NCBI GenBank assembly: GCA_016868755.1
Contig: VGFU01000012.1
Coordinates: 1-39,488 of the forward strand
Direction: 5' to 3'
Source: Bacteroidota bacterium
GTDB lineage: Bacteria; Bacteroidota; Bacteroidia; Flavobacteriales; Schleiferiaceae
Length of the DNA: 39,488 nucleotides
The translations under genes and the position numbers were made by a program. A model generated the notes under the pieces. The model ran no database searches. It was not told where the DNA came from and worked only from the letters and a program-made list of their open reading frames with translations. Positions 32,939 to 39,488 of the stretch are shown in pieces; positions within the stretch are counted from its first letter, which is position 1, and every line of letters begins with the position of its first letter.

Positions 32939-34146
32939 TCGCGTTCAACGAAGTCGAGGTCCTGACCAAAGGTTTCGGAGAGGCCCCACGCGGCCCATAG
33001 GGTAACCGCAAACACCAGCAAAGACGTTAGGATTCCGCCCTCGAGGTAGCCCGCCACCGAAGTAAGCCAGAGAAACAGCGCCGAAATTGCGTTGAGTGAC
33101 CCACGAACCATGTTGGGAATCGTCGTGGCGGCCGTGGCGCGCAGGTTGGTGCCAAAACTCTCAGCCCCGACGGTGACAAAAAGGGCCCAAAATCCGGTGC
33201 CAAAGCCCATAATTCCGCAGGCCAAGTAAAGTTCATCGACCGTAGATGCCGTGAAAAAGCGAAGCATTCCCAATGCGGTAATCGCATAAAACACATAAAG
33301 CGCTTTTTTGCGCGACTTAAGCACTTGGCTCAAGAACCCGATGAGGATGTCGCCCAGCGAAATCGCGGCGTAGGCATACAGAATTCCTCGCCCCGGATCC
33401 ACCGTTCCGGAGATGCCCAGGTGCTTGGCAAATTCGTTGCTGAAACTAACCAAGATGCCGATAACGAGCCAGGTAGGGAGCCCGATGAGCACGCAGCGCA
33501 GGTAACGAAGGCTGCGTTCGCGGGTGCGGAATAGCTGCACGAAGTTCCCCCGCACGACATCGCTGCGGGCCGCCGTTTGGTGGAAAAGGGCGGAGTCCAG
33601 TACCCGCAAGCGCAAAACGAGCAGGCTGAGGCCCATGCCGCCGCCGATGAAGTAGGCGGTGCGCCATTCCACGGCTTGGGCGACAAAAAATGCCGCCACC
33701 GCGCCCAGCAGGCCGATTCCGGCCACCAGGGAGGTTCCGATTCCACGCTTAGCCGCGGGAAGCAGTTCGCTCACCAACGTGATTCCGGCGCCCAACTCGC
33801 CGGCGAGTCCGATGCCGGCAAAAAACCGCACCACCGCATACTGTAGCTCGTTCTGAACCAGTCCGTTTGCAAGGTTTCCGAGCGAATAGATGAGGATCGA
33901 CATAAAGAGTACGCGGGTGCGGCCCAGTCGGTCGCCCAGCACGCCCCAGAGGATGCCGCCCAGCATGAGGCCGAGCATTTGAACGTTGATAATGAGTAGT
34001 CCGCTTTCAAACGAATTAGCCACGCCCAGGTCGTCGAGCGACGGAATGCGGACGATGCTAAAGAGCAGCAAATCGTAGATGTCAACAAAGTACCCCAGCG
34101 CGGCGACCCACACGGCGGCGTTGCGTACCACAGATGCCGATTGCAT
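32935..34146 (-). CDS. Major facilitator superfamily transporter
   Basis: This 403-aa inner-membrane protein has about twelve hydrophobic segments. The MFS motif A lies between segments 2 and 3 as GVLGDRLGRTR (about 68-78), and the acidic YFVDIYDLLLFS in segment 1 resembles the metabolite/H+ symporter branch. The substrate cannot be predicted. The start is 3 bp after the stop of the NlpC/P60 gene upstream on the same strand and lacks a -7 box, so the two are probably co-transcribed. It converges with the coiled-coil lipoprotein gene, with a 4-bp overlap. Confidence 0.88.
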   Translation of the reverse strand: MQSASVVRNAAVWVAALGYFVDIYDLLLFSIVRIPSLDDLGVANSFESGLLIINVQMLGLMLGGILWGVLGDRLGRTRVLFMSILIYSLGNLANGLVQNELQYAVVRFFAGIGLAGELGAGITLVSELLPAAKRGIGTSLVAGIGLLGAVAAFFVAQAVEWRTAYFIGGGMGLSLLVLRLRVLDSALFHQTAARSDVVRGNFVQLFRTRERSLRYLRCVLIGLPTWLVIGILVSFSNEFAKHLGISGTVDPGRGILYAYAAISLGDILIGFLSQVLKSRKKALYVFYAITALGMLRFFTASTVDELYLACGIMGFGTGFWALFVTVGAESFGTNLRATAATTIPNMVRGSLNAISALFLWLTSVAGYLEGGILTSLLVFAVTLWAAWGLSETFGQDLDFVERD

Positions 34147-34149
34147 TAC

Positions 34150-34920
34150 TCAGATTAAGCGTTTAACGATGCGCAGTCGGTGGGTGTGGCGGCCCAGTTC
34201 GGCGTGGTAAATTCCGCTCGGGTCGAGCGTATCCACGCGGACCGAACCGCTTGCATGCAGGATTCGGTGGTCGCTGAGCACCAGGCCCACGTGGGTGATG
34301 CGGCCCTCTTCGTTGTCAAAAAACGCGAGGTCGCCCTCTAGCGCTTCTTCGAGAAAGTCGACCGTTTGGCCCTGGTTGGCCTGCTGGTGGGCATCGCGGA
34401 GCAGGTTAATGCCCGCCATGCGAAAGCTGACTTGGGTAAGGCCGCTGCAGTCGATGCCAAATGCGCTGCGTCCGCCCCAGAGGTAGGGCGCATTCAGAAA
34501 GGTGAAGGCGTGGCGCACCACCTGATCGCGCGTGGGCATGAGTTCAGCGAGCGGGCCTTGGTAGTGAAACGTCTCGTCGCCCAGTTCGAGGGCGCCCTCA
34601 TTAAAAAAGGGCAGGTAGGAGCCCGCCACCACGGTGCGGCTTTTCATCGGTTGCGCGTGGTCGACCAAATCCACCGCACTGGCCACCACGGGCTGGGGTC
34701 GGTCGAGTTGGCTTCGGTAGGAATCTCGGCTGAGCGGAACGGTTTGCTGCGTGAGCACCCAACCTTCGTAGCCGTCATGGCCCAAGCGAACCTGGCTCCA
34801 CTCTCGGTCGTGCCCAAGCACTTCGAAGACTTCGCCGAAGAGGCCTTGGTTGACCATTTCGCTGCGGTGCGCCGGTTCGCGGCGCATTGGGGTGAGGCTG
34901 AACGGAAAAGTGCCGAACAT
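34150..34920 (-). CDS. NlpC/P60 family cysteine hydrolase with SH3-like domain
   Basis: This 256-aa protein has an N-terminal bacterial SH3-like region (about 15-65, EVFEVLGHDREWSQVRLGHDGYEGWV read as EVFEVLG and GYEGWV) and a C-terminal NlpC/P60 domain. The domain has Cys158 in FGIDCSGLTQ, His210 in ITHVGLVL and His222 in RILHASGSV, the catalytic triad of peptidoglycan D-glutamyl/meso-DAP endopeptidases. There is no signal peptide, so it may act on imported or recycled muropeptides in the cytoplasm, as do some YkfC-like enzymes. It is first in an operon with the MFS transporter, which could move a related peptide or sugar (inference). A TATCTTTC box ends 4 nt before the ATG. Confidence 0.9.
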   Translation of the reverse strand: MFGTFPFSLTPMRREPAHRSEMVNQGLFGEVFEVLGHDREWSQVRLGHDGYEGWVLTQQTVPLSRDSYRSQLDRPQPVVASAVDLVDHAQPMKSRTVVAGSYLPFFNEGALELGDETFHYQGPLAELMPTRDQVVRHAFTFLNAPYLWGGRSAFGIDCSGLTQVSFRMAGINLLRDAHQQANQGQTVDFLEEALEGDLAFFDNEEGRITHVGLVLSDHRILHASGSVRVDTLDPSGIYHAELGRHTHRLRIVKRLI

Positions 34921-34924
34921 GCGG

Positions 34925-34932
34925 GAAAGATA
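34925..34932 (-). promoter_or_regulatory. Putative -7 box of the NlpC/P60 gene
   Basis: The minus-strand sequence TATCTTTC, one base from TAnnTTTG, ends 4 nt before the ATG. Confidence 0.45.
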
Positions 34933-34950
34933 CGCCGAGCGCCGATTCCG

Positions 34951-35607
34951 CTAAAAGCGAATCGAAAACTCCGGCTCGACGGACACGTCGATGGGCGCAC
35001 CGCTAACGGGATGCGCAAACTGAATGCGCTGGGCGCACAAGTCGATGCCGGCGTCGGCGTTAGGTCGCTTTGCTCCGTACTTCAGGTCGCCCTTGATCGG
35101 ATGGCCGATGGCCTGCATCTGGCAGCGAATCTGGTGGTGCCGGCCCGTTTCGAGGTCGACCTCAACCCGGCTGTAGCGATCCCCAGCGGCAAGCACTCGG
35201 TAGCGGAGCACTGCTCGCTGAGCGTCCTTGCGGGTGGAAACAAACGACTTCTTTTTAACTCCGTCGCGCCAGAGCATGTGCTCGAGCCGCGCTTCGGCCT
35301 CCGCCGGATGCCCTTCGACCAGGCACTGATAGGTTTTTTGGATTCCCCGGTCGGCAAACAGCGCATTCATGCGGGCCAGCGACTTCGACGTCTTGCACAA
35401 AACTACAATTCCGCTGGTGGGTCGGTCCAAGCGGTGGGGGAGTCCGATAAATGCCTTGCCCGGCTTTTGGGACCGCCGTGCGACGTCTTCAGCGGCCCAG
35501 TCGAGCAGCGTGCGGTCGCCTGTCTCGTCGCCTTGGACCAGCAGGCCGGCGGGCTTGTACACCAGCAGCAAGTGGTTGTCTTCCCACAAAATGCGCGGAT
35601 CGGCCAT
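34951..35607 (-). CDS. RluA family RNA pseudouridine synthase
   Basis: This 218-aa cytoplasmic enzyme converts uridine to pseudouridine in rRNA or tRNA. The catalytic Asp61 lies in LPHRLDRPTSGIVV, and the family motif GRHHQIRCQMQAIGHPIKGD sits near 154-173, with KPAGLLV near 18-24. There is no S4 domain, so it is the short type (RluA/RluC-like catalytic core). The exact target position cannot be told. It is joined to panB by a 1-bp overlap (TAATG) without its own promoter box, so it depends on panB transcription. Confidence 0.9.
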   Translation of the reverse strand: MADPRILWEDNHLLLVYKPAGLLVQGDETGDRTLLDWAAEDVARRSQKPGKAFIGLPHRLDRPTSGIVVLCKTSKSLARMNALFADRGIQKTYQCLVEGHPAEAEARLEHMLWRDGVKKKSFVSTRKDAQRAVLRYRVLAAGDRYSRVEVDLETGRHHQIRCQMQAIGHPIKGDLKYGAKRPNADAGIDLCAQRIQFAHPVSGAPIDVSVEPEFSIRF

Positions 35608-36437
35608 TAGTAGCGTTCCTGGTCGTTCGGAAAATCCTGGGCCCGAACGTCGGCCACGTACTGGCGGATCGCGGCGGGAATCACCTCGCCCAGCTGCGCG
35701 TAGCGACGCAAAAACCTAGGATTGAATTCGGTATTCATGCCTAGCATATCGTGGAGCACGAGCACTTGGCCATCGACGTCAGCGCCCGCACCGATGCCAA
35801 TGGTAGGAATGCGCAGCGACGCCGTGACTTTGGCCGCCAGGGCCGCCGGAATTTTTTCGAGCACGAGCGCGAAGCATCCCGCCTCTTGAAGCGCCAGCGC
35901 GTCGTCGATGAGCTTGGTGGCCTCAGCTTCTTCTTTGGCGCGCACCGCGTAGGTTCCGAACTGATAAATGCTCTGCGGGGTGAGCCCCAGGTGGCCCATC
36001 ACCGGAATCCCAGACTGCACTAAGCGCTGCACGGTCGACACTACTTCGCTGCCGCCCTCGAGCTTAACGGAGTGTCCGCCCGACTCCTTCATGATGCGAA
36101 TGGCGGAATTCAGCGCCTCCTTGGGATTGCCCTGGTAGCTGCCGAACGGAAGGTCCACAACTACGAGGGCCCGGTCGACGCCGCGCACCACGCTCGACGC
36201 GTGGTAAATCATTTGGTCGAGCGTAATGGGCAAGGTGGTTTCGTGGCCCGCCATAACGTTGCTGGCGGAGTCGCCGACCAGAATCACGTCAACCCCCGCT
36301 GCGTCTACCAAACGGGCAAACGTGTAGTCGTAGGCGGTGAGCATCGAAATCTTCACACCGCTGTGCTTGAGCTCGGCGAGGCTGTGCGTCGTCACCTTTT
36401 TAAAGGCTTCGGGTCCGGACTTTTTTTGCGTAGACAT
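35607..36437 (-). CDS. panB: 3-methyl-2-oxobutanoate hydroxymethyltransferase
   Basis: PanB makes ketopantoate from alpha-ketoisovalerate and 5,10-methylene-THF, the first committed step of pantothenate and CoA synthesis. At 276 aa it has the normal length. Visible motifs are [20 protein letters not shown], the metal-site [24 protein letters not shown] (Asp56), [10 protein letters not shown] (Asp95), VKLEGG (Lys125, Glu127) and the catalytic Glu in FALVLEKIP. It is first in an operon with an RluA-type gene. A perfect TACCTTTG box ends 4 nt before the ATG. Confidence 0.96.
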   Translation of the reverse strand: MSTQKKSGPEAFKKVTTHSLAELKHSGVKISMLTAYDYTFARLVDAAGVDVILVGDSASNVMAGHETTLPITLDQMIYHASSVVRGVDRALVVVDLPFGSYQGNPKEALNSAIRIMKESGGHSVKLEGGSEVVSTVQRLVQSGIPVMGHLGLTPQSIYQFGTYAVRAKEEAEATKLIDDALALQEAGCFALVLEKIPAALAAKVTASLRIPTIGIGAGADVDGQVLVLHDMLGMNTEFNPRFLRRYAQLGEVIPAAIRQYVADVRAQDFPNDQERY

Positions 36438-36441
36438 GCCG

Positions 36442-36449
36442 CAAAGGTA
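36442..36449 (-). promoter_or_regulatory. -7 box of panB
   Basis: The minus-strand sequence TACCTTTG, an exact TAnnTTTG match, ends 4 nt before the ATG. It is divergent from the box at 36469-36476. Confidence 0.55.
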
Positions 36450-36468
36450 TGCGAGGCTGCTTCATCGC

Positions 36469-36476
36469 TATCTTTG
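36469..36476 (+). promoter_or_regulatory. -7 box of the DUF4249-like lipoprotein gene
   Basis: TATCTTTG, an exact TAnnTTTG match, ends 6 nt before the ATG at 36483 and supports that start over the longer upstream open frame. Confidence 0.55.
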
Positions 36477-36482
36477 GCGCTT

Positions 36483-37562
36483 ATGCTGCATCGCCTCGTC
36501 CTCTTGCTCTTAGCGGGCTCTGCTCTGCTGACTTCGTGCAACAACGACCTTGACGTCACCGCCGACTTTGAGCGCGTACCCATCGTGTACGGGGTGATTG
36601 ACCCCAAAAGCGACACGCAGTATGTGCGGGTGGGCCGCAGCTACCTCGGGGTCGACGGCCCGGTGGGCGGCCTCAACCATCCCGATTCGCTGTACTACCC
36701 CAACTTGGTGGTCGAGCTCAAAGCCTTTGGTCCAGCCGGAGCCTTGATTTTTACCGAAACCTACACCGAAACCACCGACATCCCCAAAGACGCCGGCTTG
36801 TTCACGGGACTCGGACACCGAGTGTACCGCATGGTACGCCCAGGATTTTCTAAAAATCCGAGCCGCACCGACTACACCTACGAAATCACCTTGCGCGAAG
36901 CTCCAGGTTCGGACGTACTTGCCAAGGCAGTTACGCCCTGCGTCGACAGCATTCGCCTGAAGCAGCCGAGCTACTTCGGAATCCAGAAGATGTCCATCGC
37001 CTCGAAAAACGGATATTCGCTGCAGTGGAACCAGACCAAAAACGCCCGCATTTACCAGGGCTATGTAGACTTCCACTACATGGAAATGCCGATGGCCAAC
37101 AGCGCCGATTCGGTGCACAAGGTTATTCGCTACGCCCTTCCGTTTATTACGGGCGGTAGCCTCGCCGGCGGAACCTCGATCGTTTCGACCAACATTGACT
37201 ACCAGAGTTTCTATAACTTCTTGAAGAACTCAATCCCCGCCGCCCCGGCCGGAACGATTCGTTGGTTCCGCGGCATGGACCTGTACTTGAGCGCCGGCAG
37301 CGACGCCTTGGCGACCTACATTTCGGTATCGCAGCCTTCAAACAGCATCAACCAGGATCCGCCGTTCTACACCAACATTACGGGCGGAGCGGGCATCTTT
37401 GGCAGCAAGTCGCACATCTTTAAGCCCTACCTGGGGCTGTCGACCGTGTCTCTGGACTCGCTGGGCAACAGCGTTTTGACCTGCAGCCTGCAGTTTGGCC
37501 GCGCTTCAGCGGGCGACACCTGCGCCTGCGGACCCCAGCGCACCTGGGATCGCTGCCTGTAA
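36483..37562 (+). CDS. DUF4249-like lipoprotein
   Basis: With the ATG at 36483 this is a 359-aa protein whose signal peptide ends in the lipobox LLTSC (Cys19). The frame is open further upstream, but that part is antisense to panB. After the Cys, the segment VPIVYGVIDPKSDTQYVRVGRSYLG and the C-terminal TNITGGAGIFGSKSH resemble the DUF4249 pattern of strands, but more loosely than the gene at 16420. A C-terminal Cys cluster, DTCACG, with a final Cys near the end, is unusual. No TonB receptor gene lies next to it in the window. It is probably membrane-anchored, outer-membrane or periplasmic. Function is unknown. Confidence 0.7.
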   Translation: MLHRLVLLLLAGSALLTSCNNDLDVTADFERVPIVYGVIDPKSDTQYVRVGRSYLGVDGPVGGLNHPDSLYYPNLVVELKAFGPAGALIFTETYTETTDIPKDAGLFTGLGHRVYRMVRPGFSKNPSRTDYTYEITLREAPGSDVLAKAVTPCVDSIRLKQPSYFGIQKMSIASKNGYSLQWNQTKNARIYQGYVDFHYMEMPMANSADSVHKVIRYALPFITGGSLAGGTSIVSTNIDYQSFYNFLKNSIPAAPAGTIRWFRGMDLYLSAGSDALATYISVSQPSNSINQDPPFYTNITGGAGIFGSKSHIFKPYLGLSTVSLDSLGNSVLTCSLQFGRASAGDTCACGPQRTWDRCL

Positions 37563-37598
37563 GTGCGCCATTTCGGCGATTTCAGGCGTAGACTGCTG

Positions 37599-37609
37599 AC
37601 ATAATGTCG
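37599..37609. promoter_or_regulatory. Palindrome in the dnaK upstream region
   Basis: GACAT-A-ATGTC is a perfect 11-bp palindrome about 90 bp before the dnaK ATG. A 6-bp hairpin (TTGCCC 37654-37659 with GGGCAA 37666-37671) lies closer to the start. Both are candidates for heat-shock regulation, by repressor binding and by leader structure respectively. No CIRCE element is seen. Confidence 0.35.
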
Positions 37610-37695
37610 CTTTTTGGCAGAAATTTTTTGCGGTGCCGGGGGTGGTACAGTGCTTGCCCTTGAGCGGGCAAATCAACACCAAAGAACTCCACACC

Positions 37696-39488
37696 ATGGG
37701 AAAAATTATCGGTATCGACCTCGGAACAACCAATTCGTGCGTCGCCGTAATGGAGGGCAACGAGCCCGTTGTTATTCCGAATGCCGAAGGAAAACGCACC
37801 ACCCCGTCGGTGGTTGGCTTCGTCGAAGGCGGCGAGCGCAAAGTGGGCGACCCCGCCAAGCGCCAGGCCATTACTAATCCGACGAAGACGATTTTCTCGA
37901 TCAAGCGCTTCATGGGCGAATCCTACTCCAACAGCGAGAAGGAAGTTGGTCGCGTTCCCTACCAAGTAGTGAAAAGCGACAACAACACGCCCCGCGTACA
38001 AATTGACGACCGCGCCTACACGCCGCAAGAAATTTCAGCCATGATTCTTCAGAAAATGAAGAAAACGGCTGAAGACTACCTCGGCACGACCGTAGACGAG
38101 GCGGTAATCACGGTTCCGGCCTACTTCAACGACGCCCAGCGCCAGGCCACTAAAGAAGCGGGCGAAATTGCTGGCCTGAAGGTGCGCCGCATCATTAACG
38201 AGCCGACCGCAGCCGCGCTCGCTTACGGCATCGACAAGATGAACCGCGACATGAAAATCGTCGTGTTTGACTGCGGAGGCGGAACCCACGACGTGTCGGT
38301 CCTCGAGCTCGGTGACGGCGTATTCGAGGTGAAGTCAACCGACGGAGACACCCACCTCGGCGGCGACGACTTCGACGATCGCGTCATCAATTGGTTGGCC
38401 GACGGCTTCAAGTCCGACGAAGGCATCGACCTTCGCCAAGACGCGATGGCCCTTCAGCGCTTGAAGGAAGCCGCCGAGAAGGCCAAGATCGAGCTTTCGA
38501 GTACAACGTCAACCGAAATTAACCTGCCCTACATCACCGCCACGGCGAGCGGCCCGAAGCACATTGTGCGCAACCTCAGCCGTGCCGAATTTGAGCGCCT
38601 TGTTTCGGACCTCGTAGACCGCACGATTGAGCCCTGCAAGAGCGCCCTCAAAAATGCGGGATTGAGCACGAGTGACATCGACGAAGTGATCATGGTTGGC
38701 GGTTCAACCCGCATCCCTGCGATCCAAGATGCGGTGAAGAAGTTCTTCGGCAAGGAGCCCAACAAGGGCGTCAACCCCGACGAAGTCGTGGCCATCGGTG
38801 CCGCCATTCAAGGCGGAGTTTTGGCCGGAGACGTCAAGGACGTGCTGCTGCTTGACGTGACTCCGCTCTCGCTCGGAATCGAGACGATGGGAGGCGTCAT
38901 GACCCGCTTGATCGAGTCGAACACGACGATTCCGACCAAGAAGTCTGAGGTGTTCAGCACCGCCAGCGACAACCAGCCCAGCGTTGAGATCCACATCCTG
39001 CAGGGCGAGCGCCCCATGGCCAAGGACAACAAAACGATCGGACGTTTTCACCTGGACGGAATTCCGCCCGCACCCCGCGGCGTGCCCCAGGTCGAGGTGA
39101 CGTTTGACATCGATGCCAACGGAATCCTGCACGTGAGCGCCAAAGACAAGGCGACCGGCAAGGAGCAAAAGATCCGCATCGAAGCTTCTTCGGGCCTCAG
39201 CCAAGAAGAAATCGAGAAGATGAAGAAGGAGGCCGAGGCCAACGCCGACGCCGACAAGCTCGCCAAGGAGCGCGTCGACAAGCTTAACGCTGCCGACCAA
39301 ATGATCTTCCAAACCGAGAAGCAGCTCAGCGAGTTTGGCGACAAGCTCGGCGACAAGAAAGGCGTCATCGAGTCTTCGCTCGAGAACCTGAAGAAGGCCC
39401 ACGCCAGCCAAGAGATCAGCGCCATCGACGCCGCCATGGAGCAGATCAACGAGGCCTGGAAGAACGCTTCTGAAGAGATGTACAAGGC
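37696..39488 (+). CDS. dnaK: Chaperone protein DnaK (Hsp70), 3' partial
   Basis: The ATG at 37696 opens a frame that runs off the window after 597 codons, of an expected ~635. DnaK folds proteins with DnaJ and GrpE in the cytoplasm, driven by ATP. Visible features are the phosphate-1 motif [13 protein letters not shown] (about 6-18), the phosphate-2 region [26 protein letters not shown], the adenosine motif [14 protein letters not shown], the interdomain linker [15 protein letters not shown] (about 382-396), a substrate-binding beta-domain and the start of the helical lid. His replaces the common Phe after GGGT, which I believe is usual in Flavobacteriia. The 133-bp upstream region, with a palindrome and hairpin, contrasts with the leaderless genes around it. 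Confidence 0.98.
   Translation, partial: MGKIIGIDLGTTNSCVAVMEGNEPVVIPNAEGKRTTPSVVGFVEGGERKVGDPAKRQAITNPTKTIFSIKRFMGESYSNSEKEVGRVPYQVVKSDNNTPRVQIDDRAYTPQEISAMILQKMKKTAEDYLGTTVDEAVITVPAYFNDAQRQATKEAGEIAGLKVRRIINEPTAAALAYGIDKMNRDMKIVVFDCGGGTHDVSVLELGDGVFEVKSTDGDTHLGGDDFDDRVINWLADGFKSDEGIDLRQDAMALQRLKEAAEKAKIELSSTTSTEINLPYITATASGPKHIVRNLSRAEFERLVSDLVDRTIEPCKSALKNAGLSTSDIDEVIMVGGSTRIPAIQDAVKKFFGKEPNKGVNPDEVVAIGAAIQGGVLAGDVKDVLLLDVTPLSLGIETMGGVMTRLIESNTTIPTKKSEVFSTASDNQPSVEIHILQGERPMAKDNKTIGRFHLDGIPPAPRGVPQVEVTFDIDANGILHVSAKDKATGKEQKIRIEASSGLSQEEIEKMKKEAEANADADKLAKERVDKLNAADQMIFQTEKQLSEFGDKLGDKKGVIESSLENLKKAHASQEISAIDAAMEQINEAWKNASEEMYK

Noticed and set aside
37610-37632. Sigma-54 promoter (TTGGCA...TTGC) before dnaK
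   Set aside because: The GG-to-GC spacing is longer than the required 10 bp, so it does not fit the -24/-12 rule.
38260-38300. Inactivating change in the DnaK phosphate-2 motif (GGGTHD instead of GGGTFD)
   Set aside because: As far as I recall His at this position is common in Flavobacteriia DnaK, and all other ATPase motifs are intact.

Overview
The window reads as a piece of a GC-rich chromosome (roughly 58% GC by eye) from Bacteroidota, most likely Flavobacteriales. The evidence is a very large secreted protein with a C-terminal type IX secretion (T9SS) sorting domain, TonB-dependent receptors with N-terminal carboxypeptidase-regulatory-like domains, DUF4249 and GWxTD lineage families, DUF5916 and DUF6695 families, and repeated TAnnTTTG-type promoter -7 elements. 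A family such as Schleiferiaceae/Cryomorphaceae is a guess. I see no prophage, insertion sequence, CRISPR array or plasmid gene. Genes are packed tightly, with many 1- or 4-bp overlaps, and no gap between genes exceeds about 135 bp.

Layout. 1-1.6 kb: two family 2 glycosyltransferases (the first cut by the window edge), then a heptanucleotide repeat array. 1.7-5.6 kb: aroQ and xerD (divergent), then a GWxTD protein and a third glycosyltransferase. 5.6 kb: tRNA-Ser(UGA) with its terminator. 5.8-9.2 kb: a polytopic membrane protein, an SRPBCC protein, a DODA-type dioxygenase and a DsbA/FrnE-like thiol oxidoreductase. 9.2-17.3 kb: a second heptamer array, a DUF5916 outer-membrane protein, two divergent TonB-dependent receptors, and a DUF4249 lipoprotein paired with the second receptor. 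17.3-19.6 kb: sulfur genes (TauE/SafE permease, and a metallo-beta-lactamase fused to two rhodanese domains). 19.7-23.4 kb: a translationally coupled three-gene operon encoding a DUF6695 protein and two unrelated PLP enzymes of unknown substrate. 23.5-29.9 kb: the 2129-aa T9SS adhesin-like protein. 30-32.5 kb: a selenium operon, mnmH/selU-selD-osmC. 32.5-36.4 kb: a small lipoprotein, an MFS transporter, an NlpC/P60 hydrolase, an RluA-type pseudouridine synthase and panB. 36.5-39.5 kb: a DUF4249-like lipoprotein and dnaK (cut by the window edge).

Three observations deserve attention. First, the DUF6695-PLP-PLP operon looks like an uncharacterised amino-acid-type pathway. Second, two arrays of a 7-bp unit (consensus AACTAGY) sit at gene 3' ends. 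Because CTAG is its own reverse complement and 7 is not a multiple of 3, an intact array stops translation in all six frames, and it supplies actual stop codons for two genes here. Third, at about 14 protein genes a -7-like box (TAnnTTTG or a close variant) ends only 4-7 nt before the start codon. The tRNA gene has the same 4-nt spacing to its mature 5' end, which implies that much of this genome is transcribed as leaderless or near-leaderless mRNA. Operon-internal genes lack the box.
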